This document shows, piece by piece, positions 23,241 to 34,350 of a DNA stretch of 64,000 nucleotides. The stretch comes from Chelonoidis abingdonii (Eukaryota > Chordata > Testudines > Testudinidae): contig NC_133777.1 in the NCBI RefSeq assembly GCF_003597395.2, positions 63,621,519 through 63,685,518 of the forward strand, given 5' to 3'. Position numbers and translations under genes: made by a program. Each line of letters begins with the position of its first letter. Position 1 is the first letter of the stretch. The notes under the pieces were generated by a model. That model was given only the letters and a program-made list of their open reading frames with translations. It made no database searches and was not told the DNA's origin.

Positions 23241-23400
23241 CTAAGTCTCTCAGTTCTCTATTTGTAAAATGGGGATAACAGCTCTTCCTCATCTCACAGT
23301 GGTGTTTTTAATAAGATGTTAAAGATTTGGAGGCATACTAGGGACCATGTAAGTACCTCTGTCTGGTAGCATAAATATTAAGATTTTTTGGAAAGTTAAA
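23241..23400 (+). repeat. MIR SINE, 3' portion
   Basis: Continues the MIR interrupted at 20809: AAGTCTCTCAGTTCTCTATT then TGTAAAATGGGGATAACAGC, the MIR 3' core in register. Confidence 0.85.
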
Positions 23401-25260
23401 ACTAATACGACTTTCTCATAAGTGTCACATATGGGACTCTGCTTTTAATAATTTGTATTTCAATATTATCCCTATGCAGTGGAAACAACCAACCAAAACA
23501 AAACAGGAAGAAAGACCAGAATGGTCTATTCCTGGGAGACGTGTAGGGGGTTCCACCTAATTAGGCATGTTTCCTCTTAGCCCACTGGCTCTTGGCAGAA
23601 CTGACTAGAGCCTCTTTAGTAAATAAGGAGCATAATAGCACTTCAAAAACACCCACTCAGAAAAGTTAATACATGAAATGTCATTATATTATATTCTCCA
23701 TGGGAAAAATAAAACATTTCGTTTAGTGAATCATCTGCTCCCCACTCTGTCAGCTGAGATATTTTGTCATCAAAAAGGTTAAGCTGAAAACAACCCTCTT
23801 GAGGTACAGTAGAGAACAAATGGGGTGAAGAGGGAAATCTATTTCCATATTTTTTTTCTTCTAGCTATTTTACATGGGCTGTTCCCCATGACACAGCTGC
23901 CTCTGTTATCTTTATTGCTCATTTACATTTTAATGGACGTCCTGTTGAATATCCAATTACAGCCAAATTTGTTACATTTATTAATCCTTCTAAATGAAAA
24001 CTGCAGAGAGATCAGAGAAGGTTATTTTCACTGAAAACATACCTCTGTGCATGTTTACATTTTCTATGGGACATAAAGGCATTATGTTAATCCAGAGCAC
24101 ATCTAATTGAAAGGATTAGTAACTATGGTGCAGTGGGCTGATGTTAAAGCTATTGCAGGTGCATGGCTTAACTGGGAGGCAGGTACACATGAACAGAGTA
24201 CATTGGGAAACGCAGTTGCAGGGAGAATGAGGCAGTGTGAAAGCAAAGATCTGTAATCAAAATTAAAGACACATTTAAATTTTTCCCTACTGTGCGGTAA
24301 CCACCAATGTTTTACATTTCCAGCACACTCTCAGCGTGAGTTCTCACAGATCAGTCCTTCTTTAGAAATAAGAGTCTGTAAAATGGTATCATGGGGATTC
24401 CATATTATTATTAGAAATGGTCAAATCTGGGAAAAATTCCCAGGAAAATGTTCCCTTCCTTTGTAAAAAAAGTTTTGCTTCAAAATTTTCAACCTACTCC
24501 ATTTATTGAGCCTTTGTCTCACTACTCTGCATCTGGGATAGTCATTTTCCACTATTTAAAGTGGGTGTAAAACCCTACCGCTCAGATGCAGGAGCATGTT
24601 ACAGTCACTTGGCACAGGTATAGATGATGACACAAGGTGTGAGGTTATGAAGAATCAGGCCCATCAGGTGGAATGGGAGTTAGGAGTCTAAATACCTTTG
24701 TGAATCTCACCCACCATCTCTCAGTTACTCCAGTTTAAATTGGCTCAGTGTGCAAAGAAAATGATGCTATTTTCTAATGGCAAATCTGCAAACTCAGCTT
24801 GGGATCTGAATGGCAAAATGTGTTATTTCAAATTTATTCCCCATCCCCAGGAATTGAGTCAACCACAAATGTTGTACTAGAGGTGTATTTAAGAATTAGT
24901 TGAAGTGTGCCCCTCTAATACATGGCATGTGATGATACATTTCCAGTGATGATGCACGAATCCAGGAAAGAGCCCAGCGGACTATTTTAATTGTAAACTG
25001 AGCACATTTAGTCTGCAATTCACTGAGAAACAATACACATGGAATCCCAGAGTGCCATTTTAACAATCTCTTCTCAGAGTAGAGCAGTACTTTATGTGGT
25101 TTATGGGACTAATGAACATATGCTGCCTCCAAACACTTCCTACTTCTGCTCTGTTGCCTTCTTCATTTGAGGATTCATTAACCAGAAAAAGCTGTAAACT
25201 CTCTAATATCCTAGGAGTTTCTGACTCAGATGGAAGGTTGGCAAGCAATAAAATGGCAAA
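23401..25260. other. no recognised feature
   Basis: Mixed AT-rich DNA with no exon, RNA gene or repeat family recognised. The 69-codon frame at 23825-24034 has a hydrophobic run but sits in AT-rich DNA with no support as a gene. Confidence 0.45.
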
Positions 25261-25308
25261 ACACAAAACAAAACAAAACAAAACACACACACACATGCAC
25301 ACACACAA
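25261..25308. repeat. compound microsatellite (AAAAC)n(AC)n
   Basis: Successive ACAAA/AAAAC units run into an (AC)n tract with one TGC interruption. Typical simple sequence DNA, likely length-polymorphic. Confidence 0.93.
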
Positions 25309-25953
25309 ATACTGAGTGTACAGACCTGGAACCACAATTCTGAAAAACCACATGGGTGTCCTAGTGATTCCTACCCAGCTGCACTGCCAGGGGCAATCTC
25401 CTCACTTAACAAGCTATTCCAGTGGTGCCCTAAGTACAGCCCACAGGCCCAGTGTGACCCATGAAATTTTACAGGGTAATCAGTGCATGGCCTTCTCTGT
25501 ACTGCAGAGATGCTGACCTACAGGCATTCTATTTCGCTTGGAGCCACATGGCTGTGTTGATTAAGAGGCGGCATTGCAAATGCGGGCTAAATGAGTTGCA
25601 CATTGTATTTAAGACAAGGGCAAATGTAATCTAGTCTATTTTTAAGCAAACGTAAACTGAGGCCCCACGCTCCTGGATAGCTGTCAGTGGGGCCCTTATT
25701 TGGGCAAAGTTTCACTACCACTGCACTAAGACACTGGATTCTATTATTTTTTGTGTCCTCTTGGACCAGATCCTGAGACCAAACTCCCATTGATGTCAAT
25801 GGGAGCACCATCAAACCCTCTGCATGTTCTTCCATATTACATACCTCCTTAAGCCTGGAGTGTAAATGAGATGTAAAGGTGATCTCTTGCTGCAGGGTGC
25901 CTTGAAGGACTGTTTTAAAATTCTCCATCAATTTTACAGACACTCTTAATATT
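25309..25953. other. unassigned; possible decayed hAT
   Basis: Around 25421-25735 the sequence (GTGCCCTAAGTACAGCCCAC ... GTTTCACTACCACTGCACTA) has the look of a decayed hAT element, but neither termini nor a target duplication could be fixed. Confidence 0.3.
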
Positions 25954-25961
25954 TTTGTACC

Positions 25962-26208
25962 CAGAGTTGGCTCCAGGCACCAGCTCAGCAAGCGGGTGCT
26001 TGGGGCGGCCATGAGGAAGGGGTGACATGTCTGGGTCTTCGGTGGCAGTTCGGTGGTGGGTCCCTTGGTGCCTCTCAGAGGGAAGGACCTGCTGCCAAAT
26101 TGCCGCCAAAGAAGAAAGTGGCGTGGTGGAGCAGCCGCCGATCATGATTGCAGCTTTTTTTTTTTTTCCCTTCCGCTTGGGGCGGCAAAAACCTCAGAGC
26201 CGGCCCTG
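25962..26208. mobile_element. hAT MITE with perfect 8-bp target duplication
   Basis: Begins CAGAGTTGGCTCCAGG and ends with the reverse complement of CAGGGCCGGCTCTGAGG. The duplication TTTGTACC is perfect (25954-25961 and 26209-26216). It belongs to the same GC-rich family as 8442-8774 and 29583-29806. A homopolymer T run sits near the middle. Confidence 0.94.
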
Positions 26209-26582
26209 TTTGTACCCACCTAGGTGCAGCCTCCTACTGCAAACATTTAATGTTCACCTAGTCATTTGTGTGCTCTCCAAGCATGACAGGGAAGAGAGGG
26301 ACATCTTACCGAGAAACAGTCTGCAGTAGAGGACGAAGAGTGGGTATGGATTTAATTAGGGTCCTCATGCTATCTTCAGCCTAATCACTTCACTTGTGCA
26401 GTCAATTGTTTTGCTTTGAGAATTAATCTAAAAAAAACTGCAGTACTTTACCAATTTGTGCTGGGGGACAGGCATGCCCACCCATTTAGTAAAATAAACA
26501 TTGCTCCTCTCAGGTCCTGGGAGAAGTTTTGCTACCTGAAGAGTATGCTGTAATAGCATGCTACAATTGATGATGAGGGTAC

Positions 26583-27056
26583 TCATCGCATAGCCAAGGC
26601 CAGCTCTGCATGTGGAATGCTGTCATACTGCCTGTGGAATGATAGGGGCATCAAAAGAAGGACTGAGCTAAACGTCTGTCGGGTGCTTGTGCTCACAACA
26701 CTTCCATATAGTTGTGCGACATAACAACATATCACCACCACATCAGGAAATTTGGTCATCTCCACATGTGCTGTATTCAGTCTATCTGCAGGGTCAAATG
26801 GTGAGACAAGATTCCCAATATTGAAATCCTTAGTCATTGTCGGATGTTTGGCATTGAAAGCATGCTCATAAAAGCTCAGCTGTGTTGTATGGCCAGCTAA
26901 AGAATACCCAAGGCCATATTTTATGGCCAGATACAGCAAGGCACCTGTTCTCAAGGGTGGCCAGCACAAGCGAGATAAAGACTTGAGTGAAGTCAAACTT
27001 GAAAGCATGTCAGACTGACCCAAGCAACTGGGAAGAAACAGTTCATGACAGAGCAA
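26583..27056 (-). other. unrecognised open reading frame
   Basis: The longest open frame outside obvious repeats: 157 codons from ATG to TGA. Composition looks protein-like, with readable stretches such as AIKYGLGYSLAGHTTQLSFY and ADRLNTAHVEMTKFPDVVV. No family was recognised. A second open stretch in another minus-strand frame follows the stop (to about 26430). This could mean a frameshifted, once-longer coding region such as an old transposon or processed pseudogene. No splice signals, poly(A) or target duplication were identified, so it could also be chance. Confidence 0.25.
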
Positions 27057-27059
27057 GGT

Positions 27060-27989
27060 GGAGGCAGATCTGTCATGTCATGGTTAACTGCTTTTAAGGA
27101 AGGCATATTAACACCTTATATGAAAAATGTGAACAGTGCAAAGCAAGGATATAATTGCCTGCAATGGTCATGAACAACTTTATCTTTCTTACAGTAGGGC
27201 GTTAGAAGGAGATTTGGCACAAACGGCAGTTATGGTAGGCACCTACATTTCATTGACTTTCAGAAGGCGTCAGATGCTTAACAGTCATTTTACCTTTGAA
27301 AATCTCTCCCTTATCAATCAATGCACACCAACTGGAACAGATTCTGGCCTCAGTTACTCCCCCATAAATCTGGAAGAATGCTACTGAAATCAACACACTT
27401 GTGTAGCTGAGATCAGAATCTCGCTTCTAGAATTTAACATGGAGGCAATTAGTGAGGAGAACACCTCATTTTACTTTCTTTTTATAGAACTCCTTGAGGA
27501 GATGTCTTTGCAGAAGGCTACTTCCCCCATTTCACATTCCACCCACCTATACATTCACACTTATATATTCTATTCACAGGTGATGCCTATATATAAGCAA
27601 CTCTGCCTTGAACTATTTGAGAAAGCTTTTTGGAGCTGGGACCACGCCCTCTACTCTCTCTGAGAAGCACCTAGCACATTCTGGGTGCTACGATAAACAA
27701 AAGAGAAAGAACCATTACATTGCAGTTACCCAGTATCATATAGAGCAATTGGTATGATTTGTATTACCTTTGTTTTTACATGAGAGTCTAGCTTGTAAAA
27801 CCTTACTCACGTGAGTAGTCCTACTGATGAATGAGGGCTATTGGCATGAGGAAAGGCTGCAGTATTTGGCCCCATAACATCATTCCTTGTAGAATATCCT
27901 GACATCTGTGAAAATGTGATGTTTTGAATTACAATTTGAATTGTTAAGGTCTCGGATATTTCTGATGCATCTCTGACCTGAGTACAATC
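27060..27989. other. mostly unassigned
   Basis: Around 27335-27425 (GGAACAGATTCTGGCCTCAG ... GTAGCTGAGATCAGAATCT) is another copy of the dispersed palindromic GATTCTG-type repeat. The rest is not assigned. Confidence 0.4.
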
Positions 27990-28580
27990 AAACCTCGCAA
28001 TAACGCGCCCCGCCATAATGCGAAATCGCATATAATGCCATCATAATTTGGCTCCCTTTTAAGGCCTAATACCAGTGATCCCCAACACCAGGAGAGAGAA
28101 GCTGCAGCCCCGTGCCTGCCGGGGACAGAGAGCACCGGCGCCTGCAGCCCTGGAGTTCTCTGTCCCTGGCAGGCACAGGGCCGCGGCTTCTTTCCAGCTT
28201 GGAGAGAAGCTGCAGCCCTGGACCTGCCACGGACAGAGAGCACTGGCGCCCGCAGCCTCGGAGTTCTCTGTCCCCGGCAGGCACGGGGCCAGGGCTCCTC
28301 TTCAAGCTGGAGAGAAGCTGAAGCCCTGCGCCTGCCGGGGACAGAGAGCACCTGTGCCCACAGCCTTGGAGTTCTCTGTCCCCGGTAGCTGCGGGGCTGC
28401 GGCTTCTCTCCCCTACTGGGGACTAGGCACCAGGGGCACTAGGCGGCGCACATCAATGCACTGCATGGGGGACCACTGACTTAAACTGACCGGTTTGAAA
28501 CCCCGCTATACCACGACCCCGCATTTATCGCGATGGAATTTTTTGGACCCCAAACATCGCGTTGTAGTGGGGTTTCACTG
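27990..28580. mobile_element. Tigger/pogo-like DNA element with tandem cargo
   Basis: The left end CAATCAAACCTCGCAATAAC and the reverse complement of the right end, CAGTGAAACCCCACTACAAC, form matched inverted termini, followed on both sides by GCG-rich ATAACGCG/ACAACGCGA sequence. The general pattern recalls pogo/Tigger elements, but a clean TA duplication was not seen. Between the ends are three ~110-bp tandem units (28088-28410). Confidence 0.6.
28088..28410. repeat. three tandem ~110-bp GC-rich units
   Basis: Each unit runs GGAGAGAAGCTGCAGCCC ... GGGGACAGAGAGCACC ... GGAGTTCTCTGTCCC(C/T)GGCAGG. The CTGCCGGGGACAGAGAG block and TCTCTGTCCCCGGCAGG are inverse to each other, so each unit is also a hairpin. 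Open frames on both strands arise from this repetition. Confidence 0.82.
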
Positions 28581-29574
28581 CACCAATATAGAATACAACC
28601 ACCATAAAATCATGCAGAAGAAGTGGAAAAAGAGATTCTCCACTCTTCTCTTCCCTCTTTTGAGACCCCACCCTTAGGAACCCTCAGACTAGGGGTGTCA
28701 AATACAGCCCACATGACATACTCGGAGTCTCCAGAAACTAAGCTTTCATTTTTAAGAAAGCCAGTTTCTAGCTCTCACGGTTGCAAAGAACACTTTCCAA
28801 ATGTGACACAAGTGTAACCGATGCAGCGATGGCTGCCTGAGCCCAACGTCAGCTCAGACAATGACTCCGAGGAGCGAACTTCCCCATCCCATACGAATCT
28901 GGTTAGAGAGTCAACTCTAAAGCCCAATGATGAGTGTAAATATTAACTATGTGATCACTCATTATTGTAGAGGAGGGCATGGGATGGGGCAAGTGAAGCC
29001 CATTGGTTTGGGAATTGGGAGTTGCTTCAGGAAAGAACATGCAGAGAAAATAACAAAGATATGGGAAGGAAATAGAGAATGGAGGCTGGGAAAGGAAAAG
29101 AAACAAAGGGTAGGGACAGCAATGTCCGTGGATTCTCCTGCTGAGCAGTGAATGCAATAATAAGGCACTAAACAAGAAATAAATAATACTCAACCTTTAG
29201 TTACTGTGGTCGTAAGCCCCCCTGGATCTCTATGCAAATGTCTTACTGACATCAGTGAGCATTTCACTGTGTGGAGCATATAGTCCTGAATCTATAGGCT
29301 GGCCCAAAGATCCTAATTAAGTACAGAATTCAGTCCACTCTTACAAATAAGTGTGACACCCCCGCCTTAGACATAGAAAAAGCCTAGTTTTCTACCCAGG
29401 CATGAAAGGGATAAGAAAGCATCTCTGCCCGTTCCTCAGAACATCCTACCTTCTCTTACATTCTTAAACAAAAAAACACCGGCAGGCTGATATTTCCCCA
29501 ACAGCAATCAGCCCATTGCAGCATTCTATATTATGATCTCTGTAGTTTTCAGTAAACTGAATGTGGTATCATCA
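28581..29574. other. no recognised feature
   Basis: No gene or repeat recognised. The 96-codon minus-strand frame at 28903-29193 is pyrimidine-rich and not supported as a gene. Confidence 0.45.
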
Positions 29575-29582
29575 CTGCTAAT

Positions 29583-29806
29583 CAGGGCTGGCTCTAGCCA
29601 TTTTGCCGCCCCAAGCACGGCGGCACGCCGTGGGGAGCACTCTGCTGCTCGCTGGTCCCGCGGCTCCAGTGAACCTCCCGCAGGCGTGCCTGTGGATGCT
29701 CCACCGGAGTCGTGGGACCAGCGGACCATCCGCAGGCACACCTGCAGGAGGTCCACCGGAGCCACCTGCCGCCCTCTTGGCACGCTGGAGCCTGGAGCCG
29801 GCCCTG
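29583..29806. mobile_element. hAT MITE with perfect 8-bp target duplication
   Basis: Begins CAGGGCTGGCTCTAGCC and ends with the inverse of CAGGGCCGGCTCCAGGC. Perfect duplication CTGCTAAT (29575-29582 and 29807-29814). The interior has CCGCAGGCGTGCCTG-type palindromic blocks shared with 8442-8774. Confidence 0.95.
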
Positions 29807-29814
29807 CTGCTAAT

Positions 29815-31983
29815 AATACATACACTTTTTATTTTTATTTTTTTCTTAAAAATACAACCTCATGATCAAAGCACTTTAGCATCTTTTATGCTGTATTTTT
29901 AGGCTATAAGGATACTTATTATAGCAAAAAATGGTTTAGCAAACAGTTCTAGTTCAAATATTGTTTCGTGTAATCCCCTGTTTTCCTGTGCATTTACCTT
30001 CTACTGCAGAGGAAGTGAGAGCTAGTCAGATCAAATATCATTGCCACATCTTAGATATAAGGATCCCTAAGGAGATAACATGGATGGAAATTTCCTATTG
30101 TGGATTTCTGAAAATACCCACTAAGAGTGAAAATCCACAGTGTAATCCATGTTACTTTGTAACTGGAGACAATACCAACATTTAAGGGAGAACAGGCAGG
30201 GTAATCATTTCAGAGTCAGAAACAACAATCTCTGAAACATGCAAAAACTTGTGTGACACATTCAGAAAGAGGAGGTCATACATAGTCTTCAAAAGGTTTA
30301 TTACTAAAATAAATTTGTCAGCAGTAAAATACCGTCTGATGAATTTAAAAGAATATTGCATATACCTAACCTATAAATAAAGCCTCTTAAGACAACTGAA
30401 TGATATTTGCTTTACCTGTCAAACACCTTTTAACATTGATTCATATTGCATATTCAACTCACCCTATCAGCAATATTAAACAACTTTTCCATTTTGGCTG
30501 ACTCTTCCTGAAAGCTTCTTTAGCTGAAGTAATTGGTCTAAGAGTAATTCCATCTCCAGGCAAGTGCCCAGAAGTTTGTAATATCCATTGATCAGCCCAA
30601 GAGGTAAAAGCTGAGATGAGAGACGTGGTGCTGCATACACAGTAGGCATTTTTAGTAAATGCTAGAAGGCAGTTCTTCAATTCATTTGTTAGATGGGATG
30701 TGGTTGAGCTGCAGAAATTCTGGTCAGGCTGAATTTAGTGGGGAAGTGTATATAGTAAAAACAGTGCAGGAAGTGATAAGTTAATTTTTTGCCATCTCTT
30801 TGTTTGGCTGTCACACTCAACTGGACAACACAGGCAAAGCCTCATGTTTCTTCAAACAACAAAATACATTGTATGACTGAGGATAAATGAAATAACTGTT
30901 CCCTGCAATCAGGTTGTGTCCATTTGGCCTTTTGTGCTGCTGCATAGCTGTCCTAACACTGGCTTATTTAGCCACGGGATTTAATCAAATGAGCTTTTTG
31001 GGGGATGCAGAGCTGTTGTAGTGACTCCTGAGGCATCCCTCCTATCGCTGGTGCAGATTAGCAAAGCAGCCTTTACATTTCTCGAACTTGTGCCTGAAGA
31101 TTTGAATGGTACATATCGACTCCAGGATCAGCATAGGGTGCAAGGTCACTTTAAGTCACTTTTAACACACCTATTTTGACTTATGTGGAGTGTTCCTAGG
31201 ATCTGGACCAATAAATGTGACTTATTTAAAACCCTACAGACTATCTGATGTATACTGATGCACTTGATTTTTCCAAATAGTATATTTATGTGAATGCAGA
31301 GTTATATTTTATATAAATGTTCAACCAGATGGAGCCCCATCAATGAATCAGCCTATTCCCACTCTGGTCAACACCGCTCTCTGACTGCCACAACCTTGGC
31401 TGTGAAAAAGTTTCTGCCTTAGGATCCCTGCACTTGAGTCTGCGCCAGTTGAAGCCAGGATAACTTTGGGCTGAATCTAGCTTCAGGGCTCTGTGTGAGC
31501 AAGAACTAAGCATGTAAGAGGTGCCACATCTGCTTATGCTGTTATTGCACTTCCCAGGCTACGTTCACTGTTTTGTGAAATGCTTTATATTAGAATACAT
31601 TCAGCCAGAAAGGCAAAAGGCAATATATGAGACTGCATTCACAGTGTGCTAGGAGTAAAGCATGCTGTGCATTAGACAGATTTTTGTTGTAATGATGATA
31701 ACAGTACTTAATAAATTGTGAATCCATTCCTCACCATATCAAAAAAGTGTACAAAAACCCAGCTGAAGGCCAGTCTTACTCCTACTGAAGTCAACAGCAA
31801 AACTGCCACAATGTGTCATGTTACAAAGGTGAAGAATCACAGACAGAGTAACTATCTCTGCTTCACTAAGAGTCTGCATAGAACCTTCCCAAGCCCCTTC
31901 CACAAGACTTCTGCTACAGATGTAAAGAAATAGTATACATATCCTTATAGCACGTGATGGGAATACATGTTTTCTGTGAATTG
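29815..31983. other. no recognised feature (AT-rich)
   Basis: Scanned on both strands for coding exons and RNA genes. The 73-codon minus frame at 30459-30680 shows no family. Nothing else can be supported. Confidence 0.45.
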
Positions 31984-31991
31984 CTTTAGCC

Positions 31992-32324
31992 CAGTGTTTC
32001 CCAAACTTGGGATGCCGCTTGTGTAGGGAAAGCACCTGGCAGGCTGGGCCAGTTTGTTTACCTGCCGCATCCGCAGGTTCGGCTGATCACAGCTCCCACT
32101 AGCCACGGTTCGCCGCTCTAGGCCAATGGGGGCTGCGGGAAGCGGCAGCCAGCACATCCCTTAACCCTCACTGCTTCCCGCAGCTCCCATTGGCCTGGAG
32201 CAGCGAACCGCGACCAGTGGAAGCTGCGATCAGCCGAACCTGCGGATGCGGCACGTAAACAAACCGGCTTGGTCCGCCAGAGTCTTTCCCTACACAAGCA
32301 GCATCCCGAGTTTGGGAAACACTG
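31992..32324. mobile_element. palindromic hAT MITE
   Basis: Nearly the whole 333 bp is one inverted repeat. CAGTGTTTCCCAAACTTGGG at the left matches CAGTGTTTCCCAAACTCGGG as the reverse complement of the right, and GCATCCGCAGGTTCGGCTGA at 32068 is mirrored at 32232-32251. Flanking octamers CTTTAGCC and CTCTAGTC (31984-31991, 32325-32332) agree at 6 of 8. The central part holds CCAATGGG/CCCATTGG inverse blocks. In single strand it could fold into a hairpin of about 150 bp. Confidence 0.85.
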
Positions 32325-32973
32325 CTCTAGTCCATAATCAGAAATATAGATGGAATATTCATTATCTGAATCAGCATGAGGTACACACTGGTCTGTGACA
32401 TAACACCACACTGCATCATAAACGCTTTTGTGAAGCTTTACAATACACCTTCACTGTACACAAGGAAATCAGACTTTAAACCAGAGGATTTTTTTAAACT
32501 GAGTATCCAGACTTAAGGGAATAAGTTAGACCCTGGGCTGATATAAGATTAAGTGATGCAAATGCTAAAAACACATCTATTTTCTTCTGAAATTCTTTAC
32601 TAAGTGCCAGAATACAGTGAGTCTAGTTTGTAGGTTTCTACATTGCTCTTTAAAGCAGGCTTTCAAACTGGAGCCTGGCCCCAGAGTTGGAACCTGGACA
32701 GTGTCTGGCTGTGGCCTGAGACTCTTTTTTATTTACAGTCTTGAAAATGAAAAATGTAAATTGCTGTCTGCAGTTTTCTGAACAATTCCCTTCGTGCTTA
32801 TTGCAGCTCCAGCTAAGAATTCCATCATGCAACCAGCAGAATTTCAGGGACTGAGCAGGGATTCCCTTGCAGTGACTCCTCTTAGCCATCAGGGATGCTG
32901 TGGTGCCAGCATGGAGAGCTGGTAGACTATCTCCTTCTCTGATTTCAGTGCCCCCAGAGCTACCCAATCAATC

Positions 32974-34342
32974 TAGGGTTGCCAACTGTCTAATCGGACA
33001 ACATGAACACCTTGCCCAGCCCATTCCCGCAAGGCCCCTCCCCTTCCCCCAAGGCCCTGCCCTGTCCCGCTCATTTTCCAAAGCCCCGCCTTGCTCACTC
33101 CGGCCCCGCTCCCTCTGTCGCTCACTCTCCCCCACCCTCACTCACCTTCACTGGGCTGGTGCAGGGGGTTGGGGTGTGGGATGGGGTGGGGGCTCTGGGC
33201 TGAGGGGTGGATCTGAGGGGTTTGGAGTGTGGGAAGGGGCTCTGGGCTGAGCCTGGGGCAAGGGGTTGAGGTGCGGGAGGGAGTTAGGAGTGCGGGAAGG
33301 AGCTCAGGGCTGGGGGTTGGGGTGGAGGGGGTTCGAGTTGTGGGCTCTAGGAGGGACTTTGGGTGTGGGAGGGGGTCCCGACCTGGGTTAGGAGGTTCGG
33401 AGTGTGGGCTCTGGGAGGGGGCTGCGGCAATGGATTGGGGTGTGGGAGGGGGTTCAGGTTCTGGGCTCTATGAGGGACTTTGGGTGTGGGAGGGGGTTCC
33501 GACCTGGGTTAGGAGGTTCAGGGTGTGGGCTCTGGGAGGAGGTTGGGGCAATGGATTGGAGTGTGGGAGGGGGTTCGGGTTGTGGGCTCTACGAGGGACT
33601 TTGGGTGTGGGAGGGGGTTCCGACCTGGGTTAGCAGGTTCGGGGTGTGGGCTCTGGGAGGGGGCTGGGGCAATGGATTGGGGTGTGGGAGGGGGTTCAGG
33701 TTCTGGGCTCTATGAGGGACTTTGGGTGTGGGAGGGGGTTCCGACCTGGGTTAGGAGGTTCAGGGTGTGGGCTCTGGGAGGAGGTTGGGGCAATGGATTG
33801 GAGTGTGGGAGGGGGTTCGGGTTGTGGGCTCTACGAGGGACTTTGGGTGTGGGAGGGGGTTCCGACCTGGGTTAGCAGGTTCGGGGTGTGGGATCTGGGA
33901 TGGAGTTTGGGTCCGGAAGGGGGGTGGGGCAATGGATTGCAGTGTGGGAGGGGGTTCAGGGTGCAGGCTCCTGCTGGCAGCACTTACCTCAAGCGGCTCC
34001 TGGAAGCGGCAGCATATCCAGCAATGGCTTCTAGGCTCATGGGCAGCCAAGCAGCTCTGCATGCTGCCCCTGCCTGCAAGCACAGCCCCTGCAGCTCCCC
34101 GGGCCGGACAGTGCACAGAGACGCCCTCCCCGGCCACACCTCCTCCTAGGAGCCAGTGCTGGACATGCCGTCCGCTTCCAGGACTGGCACAGATCCAGGG
34201 TAAGTAGGGAGCCTGCCTTAGCCCTGCTGTGCCTTCGGACTTTTAGTGGCCTAAAATCTCCCAGATTGGCTTCAGTGGCCTCCGGGAGATCGAGCCTAAT
34301 TCCAGGAGACTCCTGGCCAAACCAGGACCCTTAGCAACCCTA
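32974..34342. mobile_element. hAT-like element with 121-bp minisatellite cargo
   Basis: Left terminus TAGGGTTGCCAACTG pairs with the reverse complement of the right terminus, TAGGGTTGCTAAGGG. Flanking octamers AATCAATC and AGCCAATC (32966-32973, 34343-34350) agree at 6 of 8, as for an old hAT duplication. C-rich sequence follows the left end, then a G-rich tandem array (33300-33965). The right part has a GGCCTCCGGGAGA-type segment. No transposase remnant. Confidence 0.75.
33300..33965. repeat. 121-bp minisatellite with 242-bp higher-order structure
   Basis: The GGGGCAATGGATTGG core recurs at exactly 121-bp spacing (about 33548, 33669, 33790). Units alternate between two types: one has TTCAGGTTCTGGGCTCTATG, the other TTCGGGTTGTGGGCTCTACG. 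The array is therefore a duplicated 242-bp dimer, with degenerate partial units at both ends. Because 121 is not a multiple of three, the frame shifts each unit, producing a ladder of overlapping open frames starting every 121 bases. Confidence 0.93.
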
Positions 34343-34350
34343 AGCCAATC

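Noticed and set aside
25261..25353. 97-codon minus frame rich in Cys/Val/Phe
   Set aside because: It is the translation of the (AC)n/(AAAAC)n microsatellite and flanks.
33300..33965. CRISPR-like regular repeats
   Set aside because: There are no unique spacers. It is a contiguous tandem array in a vertebrate genome inside a transposon.
33229..34207. Series of overlapping 103-167-codon + strand frames rich in Gly/Trp/Val
   Set aside because: They begin exactly 121 bases apart because of the 121-bp minisatellite. The sequence repeats with a frame shift each unit and has no non-repeat coding signal.
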